From Granulosicoccus antarcticus IMCC3135 (GTDB lineage: Bacteria > Pseudomonadota > Gammaproteobacteria > Granulosicoccales > Granulosicoccaceae), in contig NZ_CP018632.1 in assembly GCF_002215215.1 (NCBI RefSeq), forward strand, positions 248,501-312,500: a stretch of 64,000 bases of DNA. The letters run 5' to 3'. A program made the translations under genes and the position numbers. The notes beneath the pieces were generated by a model. That model was not told the origin of the DNA and made no database searches. It saw only the letters and a list, made by a program, of their open reading frames with translations. Positions 1 through 8,375 of the stretch are shown piece by piece; position 1 is the first letter of the stretch, and every line of letters starts with the position of its first letter.

Positions 1-207
1 CAGGATATTGTTCTCGATTTGACACGCATCGTAGTTACCTCTGAAGTTCCCGCCGAACTGGATCCAATTGTCGTTATAGTGAACGTAATAACCGCCAAAC
101 TCGCATTTTAAACCCTGAAAGCCGTGTACCATTTTTACGCTCCAGGTGGTGTGGTTAGAAGGCTTTCGCAGTGCCAAGTATGACTTTTTCCGGTTGATAT
201 CTGCCAT
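1..207 (-). CDS. hypothetical protein, 3' end cut by window edge
   Basis: An open frame begins at ATG 207 and runs off the left edge after 69 codons. It starts MADINRKKSYLALRK and is rich in aromatic residues and Asn/Gly. There is no signal peptide or recognised motif. The ATG lies one base after the stop codon of the PLP-dependent decarboxylase (stop 209-211), so the two are probably translationally coupled in one operon. I do not recognise the family. The tight coupling is the main reason to believe the gene is real. Confidence 0.55.
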   Translation of the reverse strand, partial: MADINRKKSYLALRKPSNHTTWSVKMVHGFQGLKCEFGGYYVHYNDNWIQFGGNFRGNYDACQIENNIL

Positions 208-208
208 T

Positions 209-1657
209 CTATCCATCACCAATAAGACTATTGCCAATGCGCAGAGTTTCCGCCACTAGCAGGTGCAAGTCTTCGGGCAAGGTTCGATGATTGTTGATTG
301 CCGCTCGCAGGCAGTGGCTAGCGTGTACTGTGGTATCAGAGAGTACCGCAGTACCTTCCTCTTGCAATCGGAGCATGATCTCGGTGTTCAGTGCTTTCAG
401 TTCATCCTTGCTCCTGCCACCTGGATCAAACAGGAAGCAGACAATATTGATGCTGGTCGGGAAAAGCAATCGCAGTTGGGTGGCCTGTTCAATCAATGCC
501 GATAAGTAAGCTGCCTTGGCAATGTCTTGATCGATGAGTCGCCCGAATTTTTTGACGCCATGCTCTCGCAGAGACATCCATACTTTCAGGGCGCGAAATC
601 CACGCGACGTCTGGATACCGTAGTCATGTAGAAACGGAGCAGCTGCCAAACCACGAGCAGCAGGCTTCAAATATTCGGGCGACAGCGAGAACGCTTTCAA
701 GTGTGCAGACTTGTCACGCACCAGGGCGCATCCCACCTCAAATGGTGCATGCAACCATTTATGCGGGTCCAGTGCCACCGAGTCTGCACGCTCGATACCG
801 GCCACCCGCCATCGGTTGTTCGGAGCAATGGCAATCAATGCACCGATACAGCCGTCCACGTGAAAAGACAACCCTTGCTCTTCACAGAATTCCGCAATGG
901 ATTCAAGGTCATCAATTGCGCCGGTGTTGACGGTACCAGCGGTAGCAATAACGCAAGCTGGCCTGAGCCCCTCTGAGCGGTGTTGCGCGACCAGACTACG
1001 CAATACGTCCACATCCATGCTCATATCGCTCTTTGATGGCACTCTAACCAAAGCATGGTTTCCCAATCCCAGTGTCTCCATGGCTTGCTGGTGACAGCTA
1101 TGCAGCTGATCTGATCCGTAGTAGCGTAACGGTTTCGGCATTGCCGCTACGCCCTCTTCACGAACATCGCATCCGGCGTGTCGGTTGCGCGCAACGGTCA
1201 GCCCGATCAGATTCGCTACCGAGCCACCGCTGACAAGTGAACCGCTGGTGGACTCCGGCAGGCCTATCATTTCTCGAAGCCATTGAACCACCTGACCATC
1301 CATCAGGGCAGCAGCATGATTCCCGCCACCAAGGTTAGAGCCTTGAATCGCTGCCATGAAATCTGCCAGCGCTCCGGTGACATTGCTGGTGCCCATATAC
1401 CACGCCCAGAAGCGCGGATGAATGTTCCCCATGGGATACGCCATGACCGTGTCATTGACCTCAGCCACGATCTGGGAAAGTGGCGTTGGGTCTTCTGGCA
1501 CACGTGAGGTAAATCCGATTCTTATGGAATCCGGCATTTCCCGCCAGACGGGTCGATTTCGAACATCCCGTGTATGCTCAATGGCAGCATCGGTGACTTG
1601 ATGGGCGAGGCGACGCATCGCGTTCCAATCTTGCGGATCCAGGTTCTCATAGTCCAT
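209..1657 (-). CDS. pyridoxal-dependent decarboxylase (group II, aromatic-amino-acid/glutamate type)
   Basis: The product (482 aa) belongs to the group II PLP decarboxylases, cytoplasmic enzymes that remove the carboxyl group of amino acids such as tyrosine, tryptophan, DOPA, aspartate or glutamate. Visible hallmarks are the substrate-side segment GSNLGGGNHAA, the cofactor-binding segment HVDGCIGA and the PLP-lysine motif DPHKWLHAP. The frame is open from 1711. I chose ATG 1657 because an AGGTGG ribosome-binding site sits just upstream and the protein then starts MDYENLDPQDW, which fits the family. The substrate cannot be read from sequence. A small gene follows immediately, one base after the stop. 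Confidence 0.85.
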   Translation of the reverse strand: MDYENLDPQDWNAMRRLAHQVTDAAIEHTRDVRNRPVWREMPDSIRIGFTSRVPEDPTPLSQIVAEVNDTVMAYPMGNIHPRFWAWYMGTSNVTGALADFMAAIQGSNLGGGNHAAALMDGQVVQWLREMIGLPESTSGSLVSGGSVANLIGLTVARNRHAGCDVREEGVAAMPKPLRYYGSDQLHSCHQQAMETLGLGNHALVRVPSKSDMSMDVDVLRSLVAQHRSEGLRPACVIATAGTVNTGAIDDLESIAEFCEEQGLSFHVDGCIGALIAIAPNNRWRVAGIERADSVALDPHKWLHAPFEVGCALVRDKSAHLKAFSLSPEYLKPAARGLAAAPFLHDYGIQTSRGFRALKVWMSLREHGVKKFGRLIDQDIAKAAYLSALIEQATQLRLLFPTSINIVCFLFDPGGRSKDELKALNTEIMLRLQEEGTAVLSDTTVHASHCLRAAINNHRTLPEDLHLLVAETLRIGNSLIGDG

Positions 1658-1862
1658 CGGTTCCACCTCACAGCGTAAACGCAATAAAGACACGCTAGTG
1701 CTTGCGGTCAAGTGCTGACCACAGGGTACAGTAGCACTTAAGAGACGGATTCTTCATCACGCCTTTTTAGTCTTTATGGCAGGAACCGGAAAAATTCGAA
1801 CCTGGATACTCATTGCAGAACAGCAGCTGTACTATCGATTTTTTTATTCAAAACGGGATTCT

Positions 1863-2504
1863 ATGGCTCAACCTAAAATACTCGGACTGAAAGGTGCATT
1901 AGAAATGCGTCTGTCGCAAGTGGATGATAATCACATCGCGCCATTGTCTGAATTCGTGCGTAGACTTCGAGTGAAGATGGGGCCTGGTGCTGCAATTCCG
2001 TTTGTTGATCCGTGGGATGGGGGCGTTGAGGCGGAAGTACTGTTCTTGCTCGAAGCACCAGGATCGAAGGCCAGAAGCTCTGGATTCGTATCGATGAACA
2101 ATCCCGATGAGACTGCAAGAAACTTCTTCGAAGTTACGCGAGACTCAGGCATTGATCGCAAACACATAGTCATTTGGAACAGAGTCCCTTGGTACATCGG
2201 ATGTTATTCTCGAATTCGACCTGCAAAATCAGCCGACATTGCCAAGGGAATAGAATCACTCGCTGAACTAATTGAGCTTTTGCCAAAACTGCGTGCGTGC
2301 GTTCTGGTTGGAGGCAAAGCGCAAAAGGCTTTGGATCATGTGAAACGCGTAGCGCCACATCTTGCGGTTTTTTCATGCCCACATCCGAGTCCGATGTTTG
2401 TTAATCGTAAGCCTGAGAACAGAGAGATTTTGCTAAGCAAGTGTCGAGAAGTGCAATCTTTTTTGCTCGGTCAAGGCCACGTAGTGGGGATCAAGCAGGC
2501 ATAG
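1863..2504 (+). CDS. uracil-DNA glycosylase superfamily-like protein
   Basis: The frame is open from 1776, but ATG 1863 (MAQPKILGLKG) is a more natural start, giving about 213 aa. Features that fit the uracil-DNA glycosylase superfamily are the early acidic segment VDPWDGG followed by the strand EVLFLLEAPG, a middle NRVPWYIG segment, the strand ACVLVGGKAQKAL and a late HPSPMF motif resembling the family's HPSP catalytic loop. Related proteins act on damaged bases or have unknown roles. It is a single gene with its own upstream region and no obvious partner. The superfamily is likely; base-excision activity is only an inference. Confidence 0.6.
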   Translation: MAQPKILGLKGALEMRLSQVDDNHIAPLSEFVRRLRVKMGPGAAIPFVDPWDGGVEAEVLFLLEAPGSKARSSGFVSMNNPDETARNFFEVTRDSGIDRKHIVIWNRVPWYIGCYSRIRPAKSADIAKGIESLAELIELLPKLRACVLVGGKAQKALDHVKRVAPHLAVFSCPHPSPMFVNRKPENREILLSKCREVQSFLLGQGHVVGIKQA

Positions 2505-2864
2505 AGATAGTTGTTTCCCAGGTGCTCTGTACAGCAGCATAGTGCTTGGAGCGGCCGGTCGCAGTTTGATTTTTTGGTGCATTTTCGATAGTTTCTATCA
2601 GGCGGCACTCGGCCAAATTCCTGCAGCATGAGACGAGCCTATCGAATTTCCTGTTTCTGGCGTCTATTTGACGATCCTCAGCGGTCAACAAAAATGGGGC
2701 TGAAACTCGGACATACCGCCAACGCTCTCAAGTTGACCAACCCCTGTGTGCCAAGGCGAAGCACGAGCTAGTAACGTTCATAGAGTTGAGAGCATCAAAT
2801 GACTACGTTCATTTAGTAGCCAATATAATTTCCTCAATCCCTAACCATCAGGAGTTATGCACTA
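2505..2864. other. intergenic region without a supported gene
   Basis: This 360-base stretch holds no reading frame with a credible start and recognisable product. A 66-codon frame on the minus strand has no ribosome-binding site and no family resemblance. The last part (about 2820-2860) is AT-rich and ends in an AGGAGTT ribosome-binding site for the secreted protein that follows, so it probably contains that gene's promoter. Confidence 0.4.
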
Positions 2865-3584
2865 ATGAGTGAAAACACAAAATCTGCGAACTGCAACATT
2901 GCGTTGTTTAGGGCTGCGGTCCTTGGCATCGCTTTCACTGGTTATTCCATGAGCTTCAGTGCATGGGCACAGAGTTCTGAAATGACTTTCTTCATCACTA
3001 GCGCCGGTCCGGGAAAAGGCGGTGATCTCGGCGGACTGGAAGGTGCTGATGCGCACTGTTCAACGCTGGCGGCAGCTAGTGGCTCAAAGTTGTCGAACTG
3101 GAAAGCGTATCTCAGCGTCAATGCAATGGTTGATCGCTCTGGTGATCAGGCCAAGGTAATACCCGGTGTTAATGCTCGTAATCGAATTGGCACGGGACCA
3201 TGGAGCAACGCCAAAGGTGTTTTGATTGCAAATGATGTCGAAGAGCTTCACTCGGCCACTAATCTGATCAACTTGAAAACCGGTTTAGACGAAAATGGCA
3301 ATGCTGTCAACGGACGTGCTGATAAGCCAAACCGACACGATATAATTACGGGCTCTACGCCACAAGGTCAGTATTCAACAGCAGGTGGCGACACTACTTG
3401 TATTGGCTGGACAAGTAGCGGGAAAGGGTCAGCTATTGTTGGGCATCATGACCGTGCAGGCCTGAGTGAGGACAGACACATGGTGTCATGGAACTCAGCC
3501 CATGGTTCTGCGGGGTGTGCTGCTGAAGATTTGCCGAAAACCGGTGGAGATGGTTTATTTTATTGTTTTTACGAGGCTGAATAA
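2865..3584 (+). CDS. secreted DUF1554-like (lectin-fold-like) protein
   Basis: The protein (239 aa) has a polar N-terminus, a hydrophobic stretch (residues about 14-34) and a likely signal peptidase site after AWA, so it should be exported. The mature part opens with MTFFITSAGPGKGGDLGG and then GADAHCSTLAA and WKAYLS. This resembles DUF1554-type domains, found in cell-surface proteins and thought to adopt a lectin-like fold. Four cysteines (CSTLA, TTCIGW, AGCAAE, FYCFYE) could form two disulfides in the periplasm or outside the cell. An AGGAGTT ribosome-binding site precedes the ATG and a hairpin follows the gene. The ligand is unknown. Confidence 0.65.
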   Translation: MSENTKSANCNIALFRAAVLGIAFTGYSMSFSAWAQSSEMTFFITSAGPGKGGDLGGLEGADAHCSTLAAASGSKLSNWKAYLSVNAMVDRSGDQAKVIPGVNARNRIGTGPWSNAKGVLIANDVEELHSATNLINLKTGLDENGNAVNGRADKPNRHDIITGSTPQGQYSTAGGDTTCIGWTSSGKGSAIVGHHDRAGLSEDRHMVSWNSAHGSAGCAAEDLPKTGGDGLFYCFYEAE

Positions 3585-3619
3585 GTATGCAACTGAGGTT
3601 CTGTTTCAGGTTAACTCGG

Positions 3620-3640
3620 GTTTAGCGAGCTAAACTCATT
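3620..3640 (+). terminator. probable rho-independent terminator
   Basis: A perfect 7-bp stem (GTTTAGC / GCTAAAC, 3620-3626 with 3629-3635) is followed by TCATTTT, about 35 bases after the stop of the secreted DUF1554-like protein. The T-run is short, so this is a moderate-confidence terminator. Confidence 0.4.
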
Positions 3641-3789
3641 TTCCAAAATTAAAGGAAAACACAAAAGAATCAATCGGGCATCATCTTCATTGGTAACTAG
3701 GATCCTAAGACATAAGCGGGTCCAGATTTCCGTTCGATGATATTAAGACCATGAAAACGTTAGCGTTGGTGTCGCTATTTGTCTGATCG

Positions 3790-4720
3790 ATTTTTTTCCT
3801 TTTCGCCAATTTGTGCCGCTCTGTCAGTTCGATATCGATGTATCGATCGGTGATGGCGCTGGAGCTGTGTCCAGCGTCGTCTCTGACGTGTTCCCGGGGA
3901 CGAACTTCACATCTTCTGAAATCCCCGTGTGACGCAACCAGTTGGCCGTACTGTCCATCATGGTTTCCGCTTCTTCATTGAACCCCTGGGTGTTCATACT
4001 ATCGATCGTGCGATCAAAGCAGACCTGCACGAAGTTCCGGATATGGGGGGGTGTTTAAGGGGCCTTTGTCTCGATGTGCGGGAAACAACGGCAGTCTATC
4101 TGCCGGTGAGGGCAGTGCCGACATGCCTCGAAATCGGCGCCAGCGGCGTAGGGCGGCCAGCATGGTATCGCTCACCACAATCTGACGCTCTTTATGCCTT
4201 TGCCCACCGTGGTAAACCACCAGTGATCTTCATGATCCTTGTGGAAATCGCTCATCGTTGGTGTCCAGCGATCGCTGGCTGCAAGCTCAGAGATACGCAA
4301 ATACATACTGAAGAGCGCACAGATCATGAACAGGGTGCGTTCATGGGTATCTGGGTTTTCCGCGGCCAAGTGTTCAGCCGTATCCAACACTGTTTGCCGC
4401 TGGGACTGGCTCAGCCGTCGCACGTCGCTATGACCTTGGCGTTTCTGCACGAATTTGCTCTTCTGCCGAATGAGCGCCACCGAGTTCGATAAGCAGTATT
4501 CTTCCATCTGCAGATATTGGAAGAAACTGCCTACAATCGCCATCAATTCCTTGATGGCGCCATTGGTCGGTGCGTACTCAGTTTTGTCAGGCATTTCGCC
4601 TTTCTTGAAGGCCATCCTCGATCGCCTCATGCACTAAAACTCACGGGTGCTGAGTCAATGCGTAAAGTGCTGGGCCAGTTGACTGATGGTGAACACTTGG
4701 AGTAAAAATACCCTTCGCCG
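3790..4720 (-). pseudogene. tyrosine recombinase/integrase, broken by three single-base indels
   Basis: Joining three frames rebuilds a typical site-specific tyrosine recombinase. The first piece (from about 4630) ends with MYLRISELAASDRW and WWFTTVGKG. The second contains KERQIVVSDTMLAALRRW. The third contains VCFDRTIDSMNTQG and HWLRHTG-like NWLRHTGISEDVKF. After one more shift the C-terminus reads REHVRDDAGHSSSAITDRYI, with the catalytic His and Tyr. The breaks fit one lost base near 4190, one extra base in a run of seven G (4045-4051) and one lost base near 3900. Upstream, an in-frame TGA interrupts an N-terminal segment reading TISQLAQHFTH. No intact product is possible without frameshifting. 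Confidence 0.8.
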
Positions 4721-4770
4721 ATGCGTTGGTCAGTCAGGTGTTCACGTTCGGCCGGGTTGGGTGTTCATAA

Positions 4771-4860
4771 TCACCGGAATACGCAATCAGGAATTGATCG
4801 TTGATCCGGTGGCAGCATCTTCTTCAATACCGCTTCACGACGTTCTGGTGAATAACCCAT
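4771..4860 (-). pseudogene. transposase OrfA N-terminal remnant (IS3-like)
   Basis: A 29-codon frame from ATG 4860 reads MGYSPERREAVLKKMLPP and then stops at 4771. The opening matches the conserved beginning of IS3-type OrfA transposases (GYSxERKxAVLxxMLPP). The usual helix-turn-helix continuation is missing, so only a fragment of an insertion sequence remains, next to the decayed integrase. Confidence 0.6.
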
Positions 4861-5321
4861 AATTTCTCTGTTGACCGCTCCCTGCTAATTCTTAAGAGTC
4901 TACCCGAGGGTAGAGGTCAACTATCCTTACGCAGGGGGATCCGCTCCAAGCAGAGACTGTGTGAAAACAATAGGCTAAAATTGGCGTGTTTTTGGGCATT
5001 TGGAGTTGCAAATGAGCGGTTACTGGCCGGGAACTGCTGCTAGCGTCGAGTGTCAGCAATTCTGGAAAATTGCGCTCGCGCGATCCTGATCAATCCCGGA
5101 GCCGAAAGATCTTTGCGCAGTGTGGCGAGATGCGGAGCCATGAATGACAGACTCTCAACGGTGTTTCCATTGAAAATAAGTTACGAAAGGCTACTTGTCA
5201 GAGCTCCGTAAATTGTTGATACTCAGGTGCGCTTTCACTGGCCGGGAACTGCTGATTTAAAACCTTCATAAGATTGACAGTCATGTTTATCGGCCCTATG
5301 GAGAGAGATAATTCGTACACG
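4861..5321. other. gene-poor stretch left of IS66-type element, with an 18-bp direct repeat
   Basis: No supported gene is seen between the OrfA remnant and the left end of the IS66-type element. An 18-base sequence, ACTGGCCGGGAACTGCTG, occurs at 5022-5039 and again at 5237-5254 in the same orientation. The final 11 bases (5311-5321) are duplicated on the far side of the insertion sequence. The stretch looks like debris of earlier mobile-element traffic. Confidence 0.45.
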
Positions 5322-5404
5322 GTAAGCGCTCATAAAACCGACGTTATTGCGCGACCCCGATTGCACACGCGAGGATAGCTCCACACGCAATCGGAGCAGA
5401 CCTG

Positions 5405-5764
5405 ATGTCATCGTCTCAGCACGCCAAGATCCAAACCATCTCGACCCTGTCACGGCAAGACTTCTGGCAACAACATGTGCAGCAGTGGTTGCAGAGTTCA
5501 CAGAGCAAATCTGCGTACTGTCGTGATCGAGGATTGAAGTACCACCAGTTCATCTACTGGCACAGTCGATTCGCCTCAAGTGAGCCTGGAGCGGAACAAC
5601 GCTTGGCTGTTCCGGCCAAGCGATTTGTGACGGTGGCCGTGGCAAACCCTGTTTCAACAACATCGTCTGCGGGACTTCGGTTGTCGTTACCCAACGGTAC
5701 GTGTATTGAAGGCATCAATTCACAATCCGTCGAATGGGTTGGTGCCCTGATCTCACAACTATGA
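5405..5764 (+). CDS. tnpA: IS66-type accessory protein TnpA
   Basis: The 119-aa product is the small first protein of IS66 elements. Its N-terminal half (WQQHVQQWLQSSQSKSAYC, then RGLKYHQFIYW) fits the helix-turn-helix found in this family, which probably binds element DNA. Its stop codon overlaps the start of tnpB (ATGA at 5761-5764), as expected for translational coupling within the element. Confidence 0.85.
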   Translation: MSSSQHAKIQTISTLSRQDFWQQHVQQWLQSSQSKSAYCRDRGLKYHQFIYWHSRFASSEPGAEQRLAVPAKRFVTVAVANPVSTTSSAGLRLSLPNGTCIEGINSQSVEWVGALISQL

Positions 5765-6129
5765 AGGTCTATACCCTGCGGCCGGATGTCTCCCTGACAC
5801 AGGTGTACGTGTATCGCGACCCTATTGACTTCAGAAAGGGCCATCGGGGGCTCTCCGCTATCGTGGAGCAAGAGCTGGGACATAGTCCTTTCAGCGACTT
5901 ACTCTACGTATTTGGCAATCGCGATCGATCGAAGATCAAGTGTCTGTTCTGGGAGGACAACGGGTTCGTTCTCTACTACAAGGCACTGTCGGAAGACAAA
6001 TTCCATTGGCCGCAGTCACACGATGAGTTGCTAATTCTCAGTGGTGAGCAATTGAATTGGTTGCTTGATGGATACGATATATCCCTGATGAAACCGCATC
6101 GGAAATTGTTGTATGAATCGGTCTGCTAA
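5761..6129 (+). CDS. tnpB: IS66-type accessory protein TnpB
   Basis: The 122-aa product is the IS66 Orf2/TnpB protein. The family signature is clear: VYVYRDPIDFRKGHRGLSAI, then LYVFGNRDRSKIKCLFWEDN with GFVLYYKAL, and KFHWPQS near the C-terminus. I chose ATG 5761 because it overlaps the tnpA stop and gives the usual family length. The biochemical role of TnpB in IS66 transposition is not firmly known. Confidence 0.88.
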   Translation: MKVYTLRPDVSLTQVYVYRDPIDFRKGHRGLSAIVEQELGHSPFSDLLYVFGNRDRSKIKCLFWEDNGFVLYYKALSEDKFHWPQSHDELLILSGEQLNWLLDGYDISLMKPHRKLLYESVC

Positions 6130-6167
6130 CGGCTTTTATTATAGGATAATCTGTTAAAATACAAGCT

Positions 6168-7808
6168 ATGAATCTGGTAGAAAGAGCCATTGAATTAACG
6201 TGCTTTGCAGGCGGTAAATTGCCTTCGCGAGATGCGTTGCTCGTGGCCTTCTTTGATCTGGAGAAGCAACTCGGTGAGCAGCAAAAGTCTGCCGCTGACT
6301 TGCAAAGCGCCCTGGTTATTCAAACACAACTGGTTGGCAAGAAGAGCGAAGTCATCACCTCTCAACAAGCTCGTATCAAGATTCTTGAGGAACGTTTGAA
6401 TCTTGCTGCCATTGAGCGCTTCGGTGCCAGCAGCGAGCAGAACCCGCTGCAAATTGATTGCTTCAACGAGGCGGAAGTCGTGACAGGCGACGTAACCGAT
6501 GATGATGCCGAGTCAACCGATGATAATGAGAAGACAACCAAGCCCAAAACCAAGCGCAACAAGGGACTCTCGGCTGACATCCCGCGGGTACAACAACGCA
6601 TCACGCTGACAGACGAAGAGCGGGCCGGGGCGATCGATACCTTCTTTGTCACTGTCAAGGAGGAGCTCGACATCACCCCTGCCAAGGTGCAGGTGATCGA
6701 GCACCTGCAGGAGAAGGCGGTCTACCTGGATGAGGATGGCAAGCGCTGCATCCGAGCAGCAGCCCGACCAGCTCATCCACTGGGCAAGGCCATCGCCAGT
6801 ACCGCCTTGCTGGCCTTCATCATCGTGAGCAAGTACTGCGACTGTTTGCCGTTGTACCGCCTCGAAGGCATTCTGAAGCGCTATGGCGGCTCGATTACCC
6901 GAGCGACCATGGCAAACTGGATGATCAGGCTCTCCCTGCAGCTGCAGTCGCTGGTGAATCTGCTTCAGGAGGTGCAGCTCACAGCGGATTACCTGATGAT
7001 CGATGAGACACGAATGCAGGTGCTCAAGGAGCCCGGGATGGACCCCACGGGGGACAAGTGGATCTGGGTGATCCGGGGTGGACCTCCAGACAAACCGGTG
7101 GTGATATTTGATTATGACAAGTCACGCGCGGGAGCGGTGGCCGGGCGATTGCTCGACGGCTTCGAGGGCAGCTATGTCCAGACTGACGGCTACAGTGGCT
7201 ATGATTGGCCTGTGAAAGCAGTAGGCGCTGTGCACCTGGGCTGTTTTGATCACTCAAGGCGTAAGTTCGTCGCTGCCATCAAGGCGATGCCGAAGGCGAA
7301 GAAGTCCGAGGGCAAACCGGCGAAGTGTGAGGTGGCACTGGAGAAAATTGATGCTTTGTATCGCATCGAGCGTGAAATCAAAGGACTGCCCGATGACGAG
7401 CGATATGACTATCGCCAGCAGCATAGCGTGCCCAAACTTGAAGCCCTGCATGCCTGGCTGGTAGAGAATGCACCGAAGGTAGAGAAAGATTCACTGACAG
7501 GCAAAGCGATGTTCTACACACTGAAGCAGTGGCCAAAGCTGATACGTTACTGCGAGCATGGGCAATTGCGCATCAGCAATATTCTGGCAGAAAACAGCGT
7601 CAGACCGTTTGCGGTAGGTAGGAGGTCATGGCTGTTTGCAGATACGCCAGCAGGTGCCAAGGCCAGTGCAATATTCTTTACGCTGATCGAAAGTGCCAAA
7701 GCCAATGGCCTTGAGCCCTTCGACTACATCAAATATGTAGTCGACAATATCGCCGCTGCGGAGACGGTCGAAGACATCGAAGCTCTTCTGCCGTGGAACA
7801 TGAAGTAG
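6168..7808 (+). CDS. tnpC: IS66-family transposase TnpC
   Basis: The 546-aa protein is the DDE transposase of element A. It has an N-terminal coiled-coil-like region with the family segment AAIERFGASSEQNPLQ, a central part with KYCDCLPLYRLEGILKRYG, and DDE-core segments YLMIDETRMQVL, QTDGYSGYD and LAENSVRPFAVGRRSWLF. The C-terminus EDIEALLPWNMK is typical of the family. No disruption is seen. It starts 38 bases after tnpB. Confidence 0.92.
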   Translation: MNLVERAIELTCFAGGKLPSRDALLVAFFDLEKQLGEQQKSAADLQSALVIQTQLVGKKSEVITSQQARIKILEERLNLAAIERFGASSEQNPLQIDCFNEAEVVTGDVTDDDAESTDDNEKTTKPKTKRNKGLSADIPRVQQRITLTDEERAGAIDTFFVTVKEELDITPAKVQVIEHLQEKAVYLDEDGKRCIRAAARPAHPLGKAIASTALLAFIIVSKYCDCLPLYRLEGILKRYGGSITRATMANWMIRLSLQLQSLVNLLQEVQLTADYLMIDETRMQVLKEPGMDPTGDKWIWVIRGGPPDKPVVIFDYDKSRAGAVAGRLLDGFEGSYVQTDGYSGYDWPVKAVGAVHLGCFDHSRRKFVAAIKAMPKAKKSEGKPAKCEVALEKIDALYRIEREIKGLPDDERYDYRQQHSVPKLEALHAWLVENAPKVEKDSLTGKAMFYTLKQWPKLIRYCEHGQLRISNILAENSVRPFAVGRRSWLFADTPAGAKASAIFFTLIESAKANGLEPFDYIKYVVDNIAAAETVEDIEALLPWNMK

Positions 7809-8087
7809 AGCTACATCCAGAACGCAAGATACCCGGTTTTAACAGCGCTTACATTCGTACACGCATATCTCCGAGACCTCCTCTAAATGTGTATATTGCC
7901 GTGTAAATATCCCCATCGATACTCCCTATCCACTTACCTCGTATTGGGTCAGTATTTCCTTCATTTTTTTCGATGTGATCGGGAACTCTACTTAGATCTT
8001 CCTATTTATTTGGTTGTTCAAGCATTTGAAGTATGAATTTATCTTTTCTCAGAGCATCTATGCGTTCAAACCCAATACCATGCTTAT

Positions 8088-8297
8088 CTACATTTTTCGA
8101 TTTTTATTCTCATCCCATTCAAAAAGATTTTCTGGACTATAAGCTTTATCATGAGAGCATGAAGACTTGTCATCATCCAAAATCATGAAATCGCCTTTGA
8201 TAGGGCTATTCATTTTATTCATACATCGAAGACCCAAGCGCAGATCTGTGTAATCTGCAAAATATTGACAACTACCGCATTTCATAGAAACTTCCAT
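8088..8297 (-). CDS. small cysteine-containing hypothetical protein, possibly 3'-frameshifted
   Basis: The 69-aa product starts MEVSMKCGSCQYFADY and has four Cys (CGSC, RCMN, SSCSH), a layout that could bind zinc. I do not recognise a family. The second Met (MKCGSC) is an alternative start. In the run of A residues just before the stop, one added base would join it to a further open frame, which reads NVDKHGIGFERIDALRKD and ends at 8002. The present gene may therefore be a truncated form of a protein about 28 residues longer. It lies between element A and a hypothetical gene on the same strand. Confidence 0.45.
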   Translation of the reverse strand: MEVSMKCGSCQYFADYTDLRLGLRCMNKMNSPIKGDFMILDDDKSSCSHDKAYSPENLFEWDENKNRKM

Positions 8298-8375
8298 ATA
8301 ACTTAATATTTGTATTATACGTAGCCGGAATCAAATGTTTCTGAGTCTCCGATTGTGTTGTAGCCACGTTCCACC

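Larger units (their letters stand above)
5322..7852 (+). mobile_element. IS66-family insertion sequence, apparently complete (element A)
   Basis: The element carries tnpA, tnpB and tnpC in the usual IS66 order. Its ends are imperfect inverted repeats starting GTAAGCGCT, with a shared TAAAACCG block (5322 inward, and the complement from 7852 inward). ATTCGTACACG lies directly outside both ends (5311-5321 and 7853-7863). IS66 elements normally duplicate 8 bp of target, so this 11-bp match contains the target duplication plus three extra matching bases. All three genes look intact, so the copy may be active. Confidence 0.9.

Noticed and set aside
2491-2691. 66-codon frame on the minus strand
   Set aside because: No ribosome-binding site, no recognisable motif, and it overlaps the end of the glycosylase-like gene.
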